Assembly (NCBI RefSeq): GCF_003335585.1
Contig: NZ_QBFD01000005.1
Location: 1-64,000 of the forward strand
DNA from: Sulfitobacter sp. DFL-14
Lineage (GTDB): Bacteria > Pseudomonadota > Alphaproteobacteria > Rhodobacterales > Rhodobacteraceae
DNA length: 64,000 bases
Direction: 5' to 3'
Under the pieces are notes generated by a model. The model searched no databases. It was given only the letters and a program-made list of their open reading frames with translations, and had not been told where the DNA came from. Positions 51,821 through 59,816 of this stretch are shown here, piece by piece; positions within the stretch are counted from its first letter, which is position 1; the number at the start of each line of letters is the position of its first letter. The position numbers were made by a program, and so were the translations under genes.

Positions 51821-52225
51821 ATGAGCACTGAACAACCGCTTCCGGTGATCGACCACGACAGCGCCCCTTATTGGCAGGCCGCGCATGAGGGCCACCTTGA
51901 CATCCCGCTATGCGGCGATTGTGGCAAGCATCACTTCTATCCACGGGCGATCTGCCCGCATTGCCATTCCGACAATCTGAATTTCGATACGGTCAGCGGG
52001 CGGGGCGAGGTGCATACCTTTACCGTCGCCCGCCGCCCGGCGGGCCCGGCCTTTGCTGACGACGTTCCCTATGTTGTCGCGCTGATCGAGCTGGAAGAAG
52101 GCCCGCGGATGATGAGCCGGATCCAGACCGACGACCCGGAGAAAGTGCATATCGGGGCCAAGGTCGAAGTGACCTTCGTGAAAGCCAGCGACGAGATCAC
52201 CTTTCCCTACTTCAGGATGACCTGA
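51821..52225 (+). CDS. DUF35 zinc-ribbon/OB-fold protein
   Basis: A 134-residue protein with an N-terminal rubredoxin-like zinc ribbon, CGDCGKHHFYPRAICPHC (two CxxC pairs), followed by an OB-fold CoA-binding region. DUF35 proteins act as obligate partners of SCP2-type thiolases and of the Ltp2 aldolase. GGACTGAGCCG lies upstream of the ATG, and the gene is four bases after the thiolase-like gene, so a complex is very likely. It ends the operon before the hairpin at 52262-52290. Confidence 0.85.
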   Translation: MSTEQPLPVIDHDSAPYWQAAHEGHLDIPLCGDCGKHHFYPRAICPHCHSDNLNFDTVSGRGEVHTFTVARRPAGPAFADDVPYVVALIELEEGPRMMSRIQTDDPEKVHIGAKVEVTFVKASDEITFPYFRMT

Positions 52226-52261
52226 GACAGCAGGCACAGGTCCGCGCAACCAATCGTAAAA

Positions 52262-52290
52262 GGGCCGCCGCAGGTATTTTGCGGCGGCCC
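52262..52290. terminator. Bidirectional terminator
   Basis: GGGCCGCCGCA and TGCGGCGGCCC form a perfect 11-bp stem around a seven-base loop, between convergent DUF35 and TRAP permease genes. On the minus strand the stem is followed by TTTT; on the plus strand by CGTTCTTT. It should end both transcripts. Confidence 0.8.
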
Positions 52291-52313
52291 CGTTCTTTGA
52301 AAGAGCAGTGGCG

Positions 52314-54257
52314 TCACCCGGTGCTGAGGGTCTGCCGCTCTCCGCGCATAAACCGCCAAACGATCAGACCGGTCAATGCCAGCCCACCGATAATATCGGC
52401 CATCGGCGCGGCATAGAACAGCAAGGCAGCCGACGCCAGAAACACCCCCCGCCCAGGTATGGACAGCGTTCCCCGAAAGTAACCGCTCAACCCGACGCTG
52501 ACCGCAAAGACGGCGGCGCTTGCCACGCCCAGATCCAGAACGATCTGACCGGTCCCGCCCTGCGCCAGAATGCCCGGTCTGAACACAAACAGGAAGGGCA
52601 CCACATAAACCGCCCCGGCAAGCACCAGTGCACGACCGGCAACTTTCCAGAAATTGGCCCCGGCCAGCGCGGCGGCGGCATAGACGCTGGCGCAGACCGG
52701 CGGCGTGATGGCTGACAGAATCGCGTAGTAGAAGACGAACAGATGCGCCGTCAGTTCCGGCAGGCCAAGCCGCACAAGGCTGGGTGCTGCAACCGCCGCC
52801 GCCAGAACATAAGAGGCCGTGGTCGGCACATCCATTCCCAGCACGATCGACAGCACAGCCGCCAGCAGCAGGGCAACGATCAGGCCCTGATCGGACACTG
52901 AAAACAGCAGGTTCGAGATTTTGACCCCCGCGCCCGTCGCTGTCAGAACCTTGACGACGATCGCGGCACAGGCCAGCAACGCGGCAATCATCACCAGCGC
53001 GCGACCGGCCTCGACCATCCCCTCGTAAACGTCGCGGGCCAACCCGGTCCAACATGCCTTCAGCCCCTGCTCCCGTGTGTCGCGGCCAAAGGGGCGCACG
53101 GCTGCACAGGCCAAGATCAAAACGATGATCGACGCGGCACCGGCAAAGCTTGGCGTGTAGCCCTGGAACAGGAAATAGACCACCGTTGCGATAGGCAGGA
53201 ACAGCGGGATCGCCTTGTCGGGTGCCAGGAAATCCGCCGGTTTCGGCATTTCGTTTTTCGGTGTGGGCTGAAGGCCCGTGCGGCGTGCATAAAGGTCCAC
53301 TCCGAGCCATATCGCGAGGTAGTAGAGAAACGCCGGGCCCATCGCTGCCACAGCGATCTGGGTGTAGGGAATGTTCAGGAACTCAGCCATGATGAAGGCC
53401 CCCGCCCCCATCACCGGCGGGGTCAACTGACCGGCGGAAGACGCAACCGCCTCGACCGCGCCGGCAAAGGCCGGCGGGTAGCGCAGCCGCTTCATTGTGG
53501 GGATCGTAATCGACCCCGTCGCCATCACATTGGCCACCGCCGATCCGGTCACCGTCCCGAACATCGCCGAGGACAGCGCGCAGACCTTCGCAGGGCCGCC
53601 GAAGGTGCGCCCGGCGATCCATGTCGCCATCTTCATGAACACGTCGGTCGCCCCGGTGGACAAAAGCAATGCCCCCAGAAGCACATAGATCGTGATGACC
53701 CGCGCGCCGACATCCGCAAGATAGCCGAAAATACCGGTGGTCGAGCTGTAGAAGGTTTCGACCGCCGTGCGGGCCGAAACGCGCGGCGGGCGCCAGCCCC
53801 CGTCGATCAGATCGTATCCGAAGTAATAATAAAGAACGGTAATCAGTGCCAGCAAGGGCAGGAACCACCCGATCACCCGCCGGGCCGCTTCGAGCGTCAG
53901 CAAGACGGCCAGCAACCCGGCCGCCTTGTCGAGCGGCCCGTACTGTACCATGATGTCGGAAAAGCGATCCCGGTTGAGGATCACATAGAGGCACACGCCA
54001 AAGGCCAGCAGCCCGAGCGTGATGTCGATGGTCCGCTCCAGCCCGTTTCGACCGCCGGTCCGCGCTGCACGCGCGGCGTAAAGGAAAAACGCACCGCCCA
54101 GACCGAAGCCGATAAAGATCGGTCGTTGAACCAGCGGTTCGAACTGTCCGAACAGGGCATTGTAGAAATGCAAAGCGACAAATGCCGCAAACAGCGCGCC
54201 GAGCGCCTGTGTTCCGCGCCGTTGCCAGGGCGAAGCCTCGGCCGATGAGTGTCTCAT
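52314..54257 (-). CDS. TRAP transporter fused permease (TAXI type)
   Basis: A 647-residue inner-membrane protein with many hydrophobic helices. The small (DctQ-like) and large (DctM-like) permease parts are fused, as usual in TAXI-TRAP systems. Recognisable large-domain segments include FGTVTGSAVANVMATGSITI, VASSAGQLTPPVMGAGAFIM and VLGMDVPTTASYVLAAA. It works with the binding protein at 54348-55319 in sodium- or proton-driven uptake of an organic acid. The start at 54257 has AAAGGGA upstream. Confidence 0.85.
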   Translation of the reverse strand: MRHSSAEASPWQRRGTQALGALFAAFVALHFYNALFGQFEPLVQRPIFIGFGLGGAFFLYAARAARTGGRNGLERTIDITLGLLAFGVCLYVILNRDRFSDIMVQYGPLDKAAGLLAVLLTLEAARRVIGWFLPLLALITVLYYYFGYDLIDGGWRPPRVSARTAVETFYSSTTGIFGYLADVGARVITIYVLLGALLLSTGATDVFMKMATWIAGRTFGGPAKVCALSSAMFGTVTGSAVANVMATGSITIPTMKRLRYPPAFAGAVEAVASSAGQLTPPVMGAGAFIMAEFLNIPYTQIAVAAMGPAFLYYLAIWLGVDLYARRTGLQPTPKNEMPKPADFLAPDKAIPLFLPIATVVYFLFQGYTPSFAGAASIIVLILACAAVRPFGRDTREQGLKACWTGLARDVYEGMVEAGRALVMIAALLACAAIVVKVLTATGAGVKISNLLFSVSDQGLIVALLLAAVLSIVLGMDVPTTASYVLAAAVAAPSLVRLGLPELTAHLFVFYYAILSAITPPVCASVYAAAALAGANFWKVAGRALVLAGAVYVVPFLFVFRPGILAQGGTGQIVLDLGVASAAVFAVSVGLSGYFRGTLSIPGRGVFLASAALLFYAAPMADIIGGLALTGLIVWRFMRGERQTLSTG

Positions 54258-54280
54258 TGTCGTGTTCCCTTTCAGGCGGC

Positions 54281-54322
54281 GGGGCGCAAATGGCGCCCCA
54301 CTCGACCGGTCCTTCCGACCGG
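54281..54322. other. Tandem hairpins between binding protein and permease genes
   Basis: Two perfect stem-loops lie in the 90-bp gap: GGGGCGC/GCGCCCC (54281-54299) and CCGGTC/GACCGG (54306-54322). Neither has a U tract. Such elements after a binding-protein gene commonly protect its mRNA 3' end and lower permease expression. Confidence 0.6.
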
Positions 54323-54347
54323 CAGCGTGACCGTCCGCAGTGCGGAA

Positions 54348-55319
54348 TCAGTTACCCATGGCTTCTTTCCAGTAGCGCGCCGCGCCCGGATGATAGACGA
54401 TACCGGCCTCCATCGTCGCGACGGCATCGGCGGCGATGTCGTACTCCGCCAATTGCGGCCAGGCCTCGACCAGCAGGTCCATGTTCTGGTGGATGCTGCG
54501 CGAGATGTCATAGGCCGTGTCGTCGTCCATGACGCCGGTGCGTGTCAGGAAAAAGACGTTGAGCTTGGGCACCCGCATCTCCTCGGACCCCGCAATAAGG
54601 CCTGCGGGAAGGGTTGTGAAACCGACGCCTTCCATGGCTTGTGTCGCCGCTTTTTCCTGCTCTTCGGAGAATCCGATCAACCGCATCTCTGTGCTGGTCA
54701 TCAACTCTTGCAAGGTCGCATCGACAGAGTTTGCGGCCCCGTATTTGCTGTAGCCGATGATCTGGCGGTTCTTGATGCCTTCCACCGCGTCCCCGACGGC
54801 TCCGTGCACGAGGTCGGCGTTGATGTCGAACATCGACAGGACGGTGGTTGTCAGGTTCTCGGCAGCAGATCCGCGAATACCTGGATTGAATTTCTTGCCA
54901 TCCAGATCGTCAAGCGTGGCCACACCCGATGCTTCGGTTGCGGCAATCAGCAGCACCGACGCGCTGTAGGGATACAGCGCCACCGTATCGGCAATGGCGT
55001 TTCCGTCGAACTTGCCGGTTCCGTTTCGGGCAGCGATCAGAATGTCAGTGGTGGCAAGGCCGAGATCGATTTCATCCCGCGCGAGGCGCAGAACATTATC
55101 CACGCTGGCGCCGGTTTCGATCACGTTGACGGTGGTATCCTCCATACCGGTCTCGATCGCCTTGCTCATCGCGACCGAGATCGTAAAGTGGCTGGACGTC
55201 GGGCTCGTGGTCCCCATCGTAAGGTCTTTGGCCGAAACCGCGCCGCCCACAAGAAGGGCACTGAGCGCCACTGCGGTGCCGATGGCCCCCCTGCTTCCGA
55301 TTGTTTTGCGTTTGAACAT
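54348..55319 (-). CDS. TAXI-family TRAP solute-binding protein
   Basis: A 323-residue periplasmic protein. The signal peptide has a KRK start, a hydrophobic core GTAVALSALLVGGAV and cleavage near SAKD. The mature chain begins DLTMGTTSPTSSHFTISVAM, as expected for the TAXI (YrkF/ImpL-like) binding family. I start at ATG 55319, with GGGAGGAAG upstream; the frame open to 55400 is not needed. It lies 43 bp after the CoA-transferase B gene in the same operon, so the importer probably brings in the acid that pathway handles. Confidence 0.85.
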   Translation of the reverse strand: MFKRKTIGSRGAIGTAVALSALLVGGAVSAKDLTMGTTSPTSSHFTISVAMSKAIETGMEDTTVNVIETGASVDNVLRLARDEIDLGLATTDILIAARNGTGKFDGNAIADTVALYPYSASVLLIAATEASGVATLDDLDGKKFNPGIRGSAAENLTTTVLSMFDINADLVHGAVGDAVEGIKNRQIIGYSKYGAANSVDATLQELMTSTEMRLIGFSEEQEKAATQAMEGVGFTTLPAGLIAGSEEMRVPKLNVFFLTRTGVMDDDTAYDISRSIHQNMDLLVEAWPQLAEYDIAADAVATMEAGIVYHPGAARYWKEAMGN

Positions 55320-55362
55320 GTCTTCCTCCCAGTTGTTGTTCAGAATTACCCGTACTTGCGCG

Positions 55363-56130
55363 TCAGGCGCGCAAAGTTCCGGTCTTGTCGATCCGCTCAC
55401 GCAGAGCCGTCAGTTCCTCCTCTGTTGGCAGCGGCGTTTGCGGCACGTTCTGAGTGATCCCAAGGTCAAACCCCGTGTGGCGCTGAACCTCTGCGGCCGT
55501 ATGGCCCGCGTGGACAGATTTCAGTCGCATCCGCAGCGTCGCCGGGTCGAAATCCAGAACCGCGCGGGGTGTCACTACGAACCGCGGCCCTTCGTTGGTC
55601 AGGCCGGCGACGCGCTTTGCCTCGGGGCCGGAAAGGTGCCCCGGTATGGTGACGAAATCTACTTTTTCGACAAAATTCCGCGTCGTATGAAGCGTCGGGC
55701 AGATGTAGAACCGCGTCGAAGTGTGGCAGTAGGACAGGTTGGCCGCCCCCGGTCCGCGCACCTTGGGCGCGTGCAGCGTGCCACCGACGTGATGCAGGTT
55801 GATGTTGCCATAGGCGTCATGCTGCAACCCGCTGTGAAAGAAGAATTCCAGCCCGTGATGGCTGTGGCCGAACAGCTCGATGAACGTCTCTGCGGCCTCG
55901 CAGCGGCCCAAAGCGCGGTCGTCCAGCATAGAGGGATAGAGCCGTCCCGGCTCGGGGTTGAAGAACATCTCTCCGCCGACTGTCAGGTTGGGTGCGTGCA
56001 GTTCGCGCGCCAGTGCGATCGCCGCCATCGGCACCAAGGCCGCAGCACCCGCCGCGCCCAGTTCGCCATCGGCCAGATCGCGGGCCAGCACCACGACCAT
56101 CTGCTCAAGGGGGGAAATCGCAGCACTCAT
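55363..56130 (-). CDS. CoA-transferase-family subunit B (GctB/IpdB-like)
   Basis: A 255-residue class I CoA-transferase beta-type subunit. LEFFFHSGLQHDAYGNINLH and RNFVEKVDFVTIPGHLSG resemble glutaconate CoA-transferase subunit B and the steroid-ring hydrolase subunit IpdB. A Glu in NLTVGGEMF may correspond to the transferase nucleophile region, but this needs an alignment. The start overlaps the end of subunit A. The pair may transfer CoA or hydrolyse a ring C-C bond. Confidence 0.7.
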   Translation of the reverse strand: MSAAISPLEQMVVVLARDLADGELGAAGAAALVPMAAIALARELHAPNLTVGGEMFFNPEPGRLYPSMLDDRALGRCEAAETFIELFGHSHHGLEFFFHSGLQHDAYGNINLHHVGGTLHAPKVRGPGAANLSYCHTSTRFYICPTLHTTRNFVEKVDFVTIPGHLSGPEAKRVAGLTNEGPRFVVTPRAVLDFDPATLRMRLKSVHAGHTAAEVQRHTGFDLGITQNVPQTPLPTEEELTALRERIDKTGTLRA

Positions 56131-57065
56131 CCTTTCCGCGTCTCCGCGTTAAGCTGCGCGAGATATTCTGCGCCCCCGACTGTTTTGATATAGTCTTCCT
56201 GATCTTTAGGCCCGGTCACATGGCGCGCGATGTAGGCATCCAGCCCCGCGCGGTCGCCGGCCCGGGCGGCGTCGCCCAGATCGGCGTAGGCGTCGATATG
56301 ATCCTCGTCCATCGCGTAATTGGGGAAGCTCGCGGTGGGATGCGCGCCGTAAGGCACTTCGACCACGGCGTCGACATAGTGTGATGGCACCGTGACCCGT
56401 GACGGGTCATCAAGGATCACCTCGTCCGGCACGATCCTGTCCACGCTGGCAATGACCATGTCCGAGGCGCGCGCCATCAGCTGATCGGCATAGACCATCG
56501 TGCTGAGATGGCGCAGGTTCCCCCAGCGGTCGGCTTCCTGCGCGTGCAGGAAGGTCACGCGGGGCCGGATCGGTCCGACGGCGTGGATGCGGCGGCCCGA
56601 AAACGGACAGTCGATTTCGCGGATCAGCGGATTGTGCTTCAGCACGTCCGACCCCCGCAGCGCGTCGATCGGCTGAAACGGCACACCGTGGGCCGACGCC
56701 ATCAGCCCCCCAACTACGGTCAAGGCATCAAGTGCATGGGCAGTCACCTGCCCCGCCTCGACCGCGCTTCTGAAATTGGGGCAAAGACGGTTCTCCAGCG
56801 TGACGCCGGGAATGAACACCTGCTCGACCGCGCCCGCCGCGATCATCAGATCGACGTCATAGCCCGCACCGGGCGAGGAATAGATATGCAGGCCCTTTGC
56901 CCCCACCGCCAGCAGCCCGCGCACCAGAGCGACCGGCCTGCCCTGCTTGAACAGCCCGCCAAGGCACAGGTCCGGACGTTCCCGCAAAGCGTCCCGGGCC
57001 CGGCGCGCTGCGTCCTGCAGCCCCGTGACCTTGCTGCGGCGCGTGAGTGTCGTTTGGCCTTCCAT
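56127..57065 (-). CDS. CoA-transferase-family subunit A (GctA/IpdA-like)
   Basis: A 312-residue alpha-type subunit. LCLGGLFKQGRPVALVRGLL, YSSPGAGYDVDLMIAAGAV and the C-terminal segment VDAVVEVPYGAHPTASFPNY are shared with glutaconate CoA-transferase A and with IpdA, the steroid C-ring-opening hydrolase subunit. It overlaps subunit B by four bases. It begins the minus-strand operon, with the palindrome CACATATGTG at 57189-57198, 124 bp upstream. GctA versus IpdA cannot be settled without a tree. Confidence 0.7.
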   Translation of the reverse strand: MEGQTTLTRRSKVTGLQDAARRARDALRERPDLCLGGLFKQGRPVALVRGLLAVGAKGLHIYSSPGAGYDVDLMIAAGAVEQVFIPGVTLENRLCPNFRSAVEAGQVTAHALDALTVVGGLMASAHGVPFQPIDALRGSDVLKHNPLIREIDCPFSGRRIHAVGPIRPRVTFLHAQEADRWGNLRHLSTMVYADQLMARASDMVIASVDRIVPDEVILDDPSRVTVPSHYVDAVVEVPYGAHPTASFPNYAMDEDHIDAYADLGDAARAGDRAGLDAYIARHVTGPKDQEDYIKTVGGAEYLAQLNAETRKG

Positions 57066-57188
57066 TGTTCGGTACGTCGCTCCGATGCTGCTGTTTTACC
57101 GGGCCGACCGCCGGGGAGTTTTCGCAGAACAACTGTACTCGACCGCACGCGATCCAGCACCTTCCGGGATGTGACGGAGGTGATCGAA

Positions 57189-57198
57189 CACATATGTG
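57189..57198. promoter_or_regulatory. CACATATGTG palindrome 1
   Basis: A perfect 10-bp palindrome upstream of the CoA-transferase operon (start 57065, minus). The same ten bases recur at 58303 and 63670, each upstream of a catabolic gene. The first two copies also share the preceding A and the following CG (ACACATATGTGCG). A plausible operator for the IclR protein at 62053-62871. Confidence 0.6.
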
Positions 57199-57229
57199 CG
57201 ATTGGCCGCGCAGGGCGCATGGCGCAGGA

Positions 57230-57880
57230 TCAGGACATCAGAGCGGGCCTGCCGACGACAATGAGAGCAATGAGAAGGATGCTGACCAGACCGAACAGCC
57301 CGTTCCATCTCAAACCGATGGTCAGGGGCCGTTCCCTGACGATGGAAGACGCATAAACGACGGCGGTGATGGCAAGCCTCATACAAATGATGCTGCTCCA
57401 TCCACCGGCCAGCGCAAGGCCCGGAGCAAGGGGTGACAAACCATCCACGCCGATGCGAATGACCACTTCCGCCAGCAACACCACCGAGATCATCGGGTGC
57501 ATACCCAGCAGCCCCGTCAGGAATACCGTCATGATCAACAGCACAACGGTCACGTCAGGCCGCGTTGCGATCCAGCCAAGAGGGTCGGCAATCCATTCGA
57601 CGGGACGACCTAAAGTGCGACAAGGCCGATGAACCCCGCCGAAGCGGTAACGCTCATTTCGGTCGCGAATCCCGGTGCCCGTTTCACGAACCGTCGCGAC
57701 GTGTCGGAAATGCTGCCGGCAGACCCGACCAGAGAAGGGCATAAACCGGCACGATGGTAATCAGGACGGTTTGGAAACTGTATTCCGTCGCTCTGTCCAG
57801 TATCACGACGATGCCACCCAGCATAAGGATATGACCCACAACGACTACGACCGACCAACAGGCCCAGCCCGGCAAGGCCC
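57230..57880 (-). pseudogene. Frameshifted membrane-protein gene
   Basis: Three overlapping minus-strand frames together read as one multi-helix membrane protein. The first gives VILDRATEYSFQTVLITIVP to about 57690, the second SRRFVKRAPGFATEMSVTAS to about 57610, the third DVTVVLLIMTVFLTGLLGMH to the stop at 57230. At least two frameshifts are needed. The last part contains LLGMHPMISVVLLAEVV and LRWNGLFG, suggesting a transporter, but I do not recognise the family. It may be the end of a lost uptake system. Confidence 0.6.
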
Positions 57881-58302
57881 CGGTCAGGGGCGCAACCCTG
57901 CCGCGCGCCGACGGCGGACGTCACCATTCGACCGAGTCGAACAACCCCCCCCAAAGAAAAAGCACCCCGGCCAGCCGGGTTTCGTGCGGCGGGCCGTTTC
58001 AGAGCATCAATGGACGGCATCTGCACCCGCTGTTACGAGGCATTTGGCCTGCCTGCAAAGCTGCGCCAGTTCCGGACACGCTGGTCGGGCTGCGATGTTC
58101 TGGATGCCAGCTTCATCCGCTGCGGCCCGCAATGCGCCTTTGCCTTCCAGACCATTCGCGCAGACATCCCCAACCGCAGTTGCGCTTCGCTTCAACGTTA
58201 TTCCGACACGTCCGGCGTTTGATCTCCAAAAGGGTTCAGATGAAGGATGGCCGTCCGGCTGCTTTAACCCTGCGGGGATCACAACGCGATAGCCCAGTTC
58301 AA
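57881..58302. other. Gene-free stretch upstream of the PrpD-like gene
   Basis: No supported gene. Several medium open frames on both strands overlap each other, have no clear family features, and probably represent further decay of the neighbouring membrane-protein gene. The palindrome at 58303-58312 marks the start of the regulated promoter region of the next operon. Confidence 0.45.
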
Positions 58303-58312
58303 CACATATGTG
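58303..58312. promoter_or_regulatory. CACATATGTG palindrome 2
   Basis: Perfect copy of the 10-bp palindrome, 74 bp before the ATG of the MmgE/PrpD gene. Flanks TTCAA and CGAAA extend weak symmetry outward. Confidence 0.6.
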
Positions 58313-58385
58313 CGAAAAGGGGGTCATCTGAATTGATAGCACCTCCTGACTTGGGGCAATGTGCAGTACCAGAGAGGATCAGGAC

Positions 58386-59816
58386 ATGGTCAGCGATTTC
58401 ACCCGCCGTCTGACGCGGTTCATCACCGCGCGGCATCGGCTGGACACGCCAAATGCCGAGCAGGCCGCGCTATGCGTGGAAGATACGGTGGCTGTTATCT
58501 ACGGCGGCTGGCACGCGCCGGTGGTCCGCCGGCTGGCGGCACTTGACGGGGACGAGGCCGCAACACCGGTGGGTTCCGTCGGAGAGCGCGGCGTCGAACG
58601 GGTCGCGTTCCTCAACGCCGTTGCCGGTCATGCGCTGGATTTCGACGATGTCCACACCCTCAGCGTCACCCACCCCAGCGTAGTGCTGGTGCCCGCGCTG
58701 CTGGCCATGGCAGAGGCTCGACCCGAGACGACCGCCCGCGTCGGCCCCGCGCTTGCGGTGGGAACAGCCGTCAATGTGGCGCTGGGTCAGGTTCTGGGCT
58801 TTGGTCACTACGCCAAGGGCTGGCACGCCACATCGACGATCGGGGCTGTAGCTGCTGCGGCGGCGGTCGCGCATCAGCTTGCCCTCGACGAAGCGGCAAC
58901 CGGCAACGCGCTGGCGCTGGCCGCATCGCAGGCCGGTGGATTGCAGATCAATTTCGGCGCGATGGCCAAACCGATCCAGGCCGGCAATGCTGCCCTCGTC
59001 GGGGTGCGGGCCGCCCGCATGGCCGAGGCCGGAATCACCGCCGCACCCGATATTTTCGCGCCGCGCGGATTCTTCGATCTTTATGCCGGTCCGGACGGGC
59101 TTGCTGCCGACCCTGCCAAGGTGGAGCCAAGAATTGATCTCGGCAGCGTGTCACGCAAGCTTTATCCCTGCTGCTATCTCACCCACAGGATGATCGCCGC
59201 AGGGCGGCACCTTTACGCCCAACGCGGAGGAAACGCGGTGCCCGATGGCTCTGTGATCGAAATGACAGTGCCAAAGGGCGTCATGCTGCCCCTGCATATC
59301 GTTGATCCCAACGATGGAACAGAAGCCAAGTTCTGCGCCGCCTATACCTTGTCGGCAGCCTTGCATCAGGGCCGGGTCGGGCTTGCGGATTTCGAGGACG
59401 ACAGTCCTCACCGCCCCGAGATCCGCCGTCTCATGAGCATGGTAATCATCGAAACCAAACCGGACGCGGGACCGGATCGCGTCGGTGTGGACCACGGAGC
59501 GGTCCATGTCCGCCTGCGCAGGGGGAACGAAACCCTTGCCGAAACCTCGGTCGCGGCGCATCCCGGTTCGCCCGCAGACCCGGCAAGTCCCGCCGAGATC
59601 GGTGAGAAGATCGCCGATTGTCTTGAGAAATACCGCAAGAACGGTGGCACGCCACCCGCCACCGGGGCGTTTCGTAAGGAACTGCGCACACGTCTTCATC
59701 TGCCGCCGCTGCGCGATCCGGCGACCCCCGATGGCAAATCGGACCGGTCCCGGAACAGAACACCGGGACAGGGCGCTGCTGCCGCCAACCAAGCACCTTT
59801 TGAAAGGACCACCTGA
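58386..59816 (+). CDS. MmgE/PrpD-family protein
   Basis: A 476-residue member of the MmgE/PrpD family, which includes 2-methylcitrate dehydratase and cis-aconitate decarboxylase. NAVAGHALDFDDVHTLSVTH near residue 80, WHATSTIGAVAAAAAVAHQL, MAKPIQAGNAALVGVRAA and KLYPCCYLTHRMI are typical. It may dehydrate or isomerise a tricarboxylate- or carboxylate-bearing intermediate. The C-terminal 35 or so residues are low-complexity and Arg/Pro-rich, beyond the usual end. ATG 58386 has AGAGAGGA upstream. The stop overlaps the next start. Confidence 0.75.
   Translation: MVSDFTRRLTRFITARHRLDTPNAEQAALCVEDTVAVIYGGWHAPVVRRLAALDGDEAATPVGSVGERGVERVAFLNAVAGHALDFDDVHTLSVTHPSVVLVPALLAMAEARPETTARVGPALAVGTAVNVALGQVLGFGHYAKGWHATSTIGAVAAAAAVAHQLALDEAATGNALALAASQAGGLQINFGAMAKPIQAGNAALVGVRAARMAEAGITAAPDIFAPRGFFDLYAGPDGLAADPAKVEPRIDLGSVSRKLYPCCYLTHRMIAAGRHLYAQRGGNAVPDGSVIEMTVPKGVMLPLHIVDPNDGTEAKFCAAYTLSAALHQGRVGLADFEDDSPHRPEIRRLMSMVIIETKPDAGPDRVGVDHGAVHVRLRRGNETLAETSVAAHPGSPADPASPAEIGEKIADCLEKYRKNGGTPPATGAFRKELRTRLHLPPLRDPATPDGKSDRSRNRTPGQGAAAANQAPFERTT

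Noticed and set aside
52207..53310. 367-residue minus-strand open frame
   Set aside because: Different frame of the TRAP permease gene; composition is Gly/Arg/Cys rich and not membrane-like.
58007..58342. 111-residue minus-strand frame upstream of the PrpD-like gene
   Set aside because: No family features; it covers the palindrome and promoter of the divergent operon and lacks a ribosome site.
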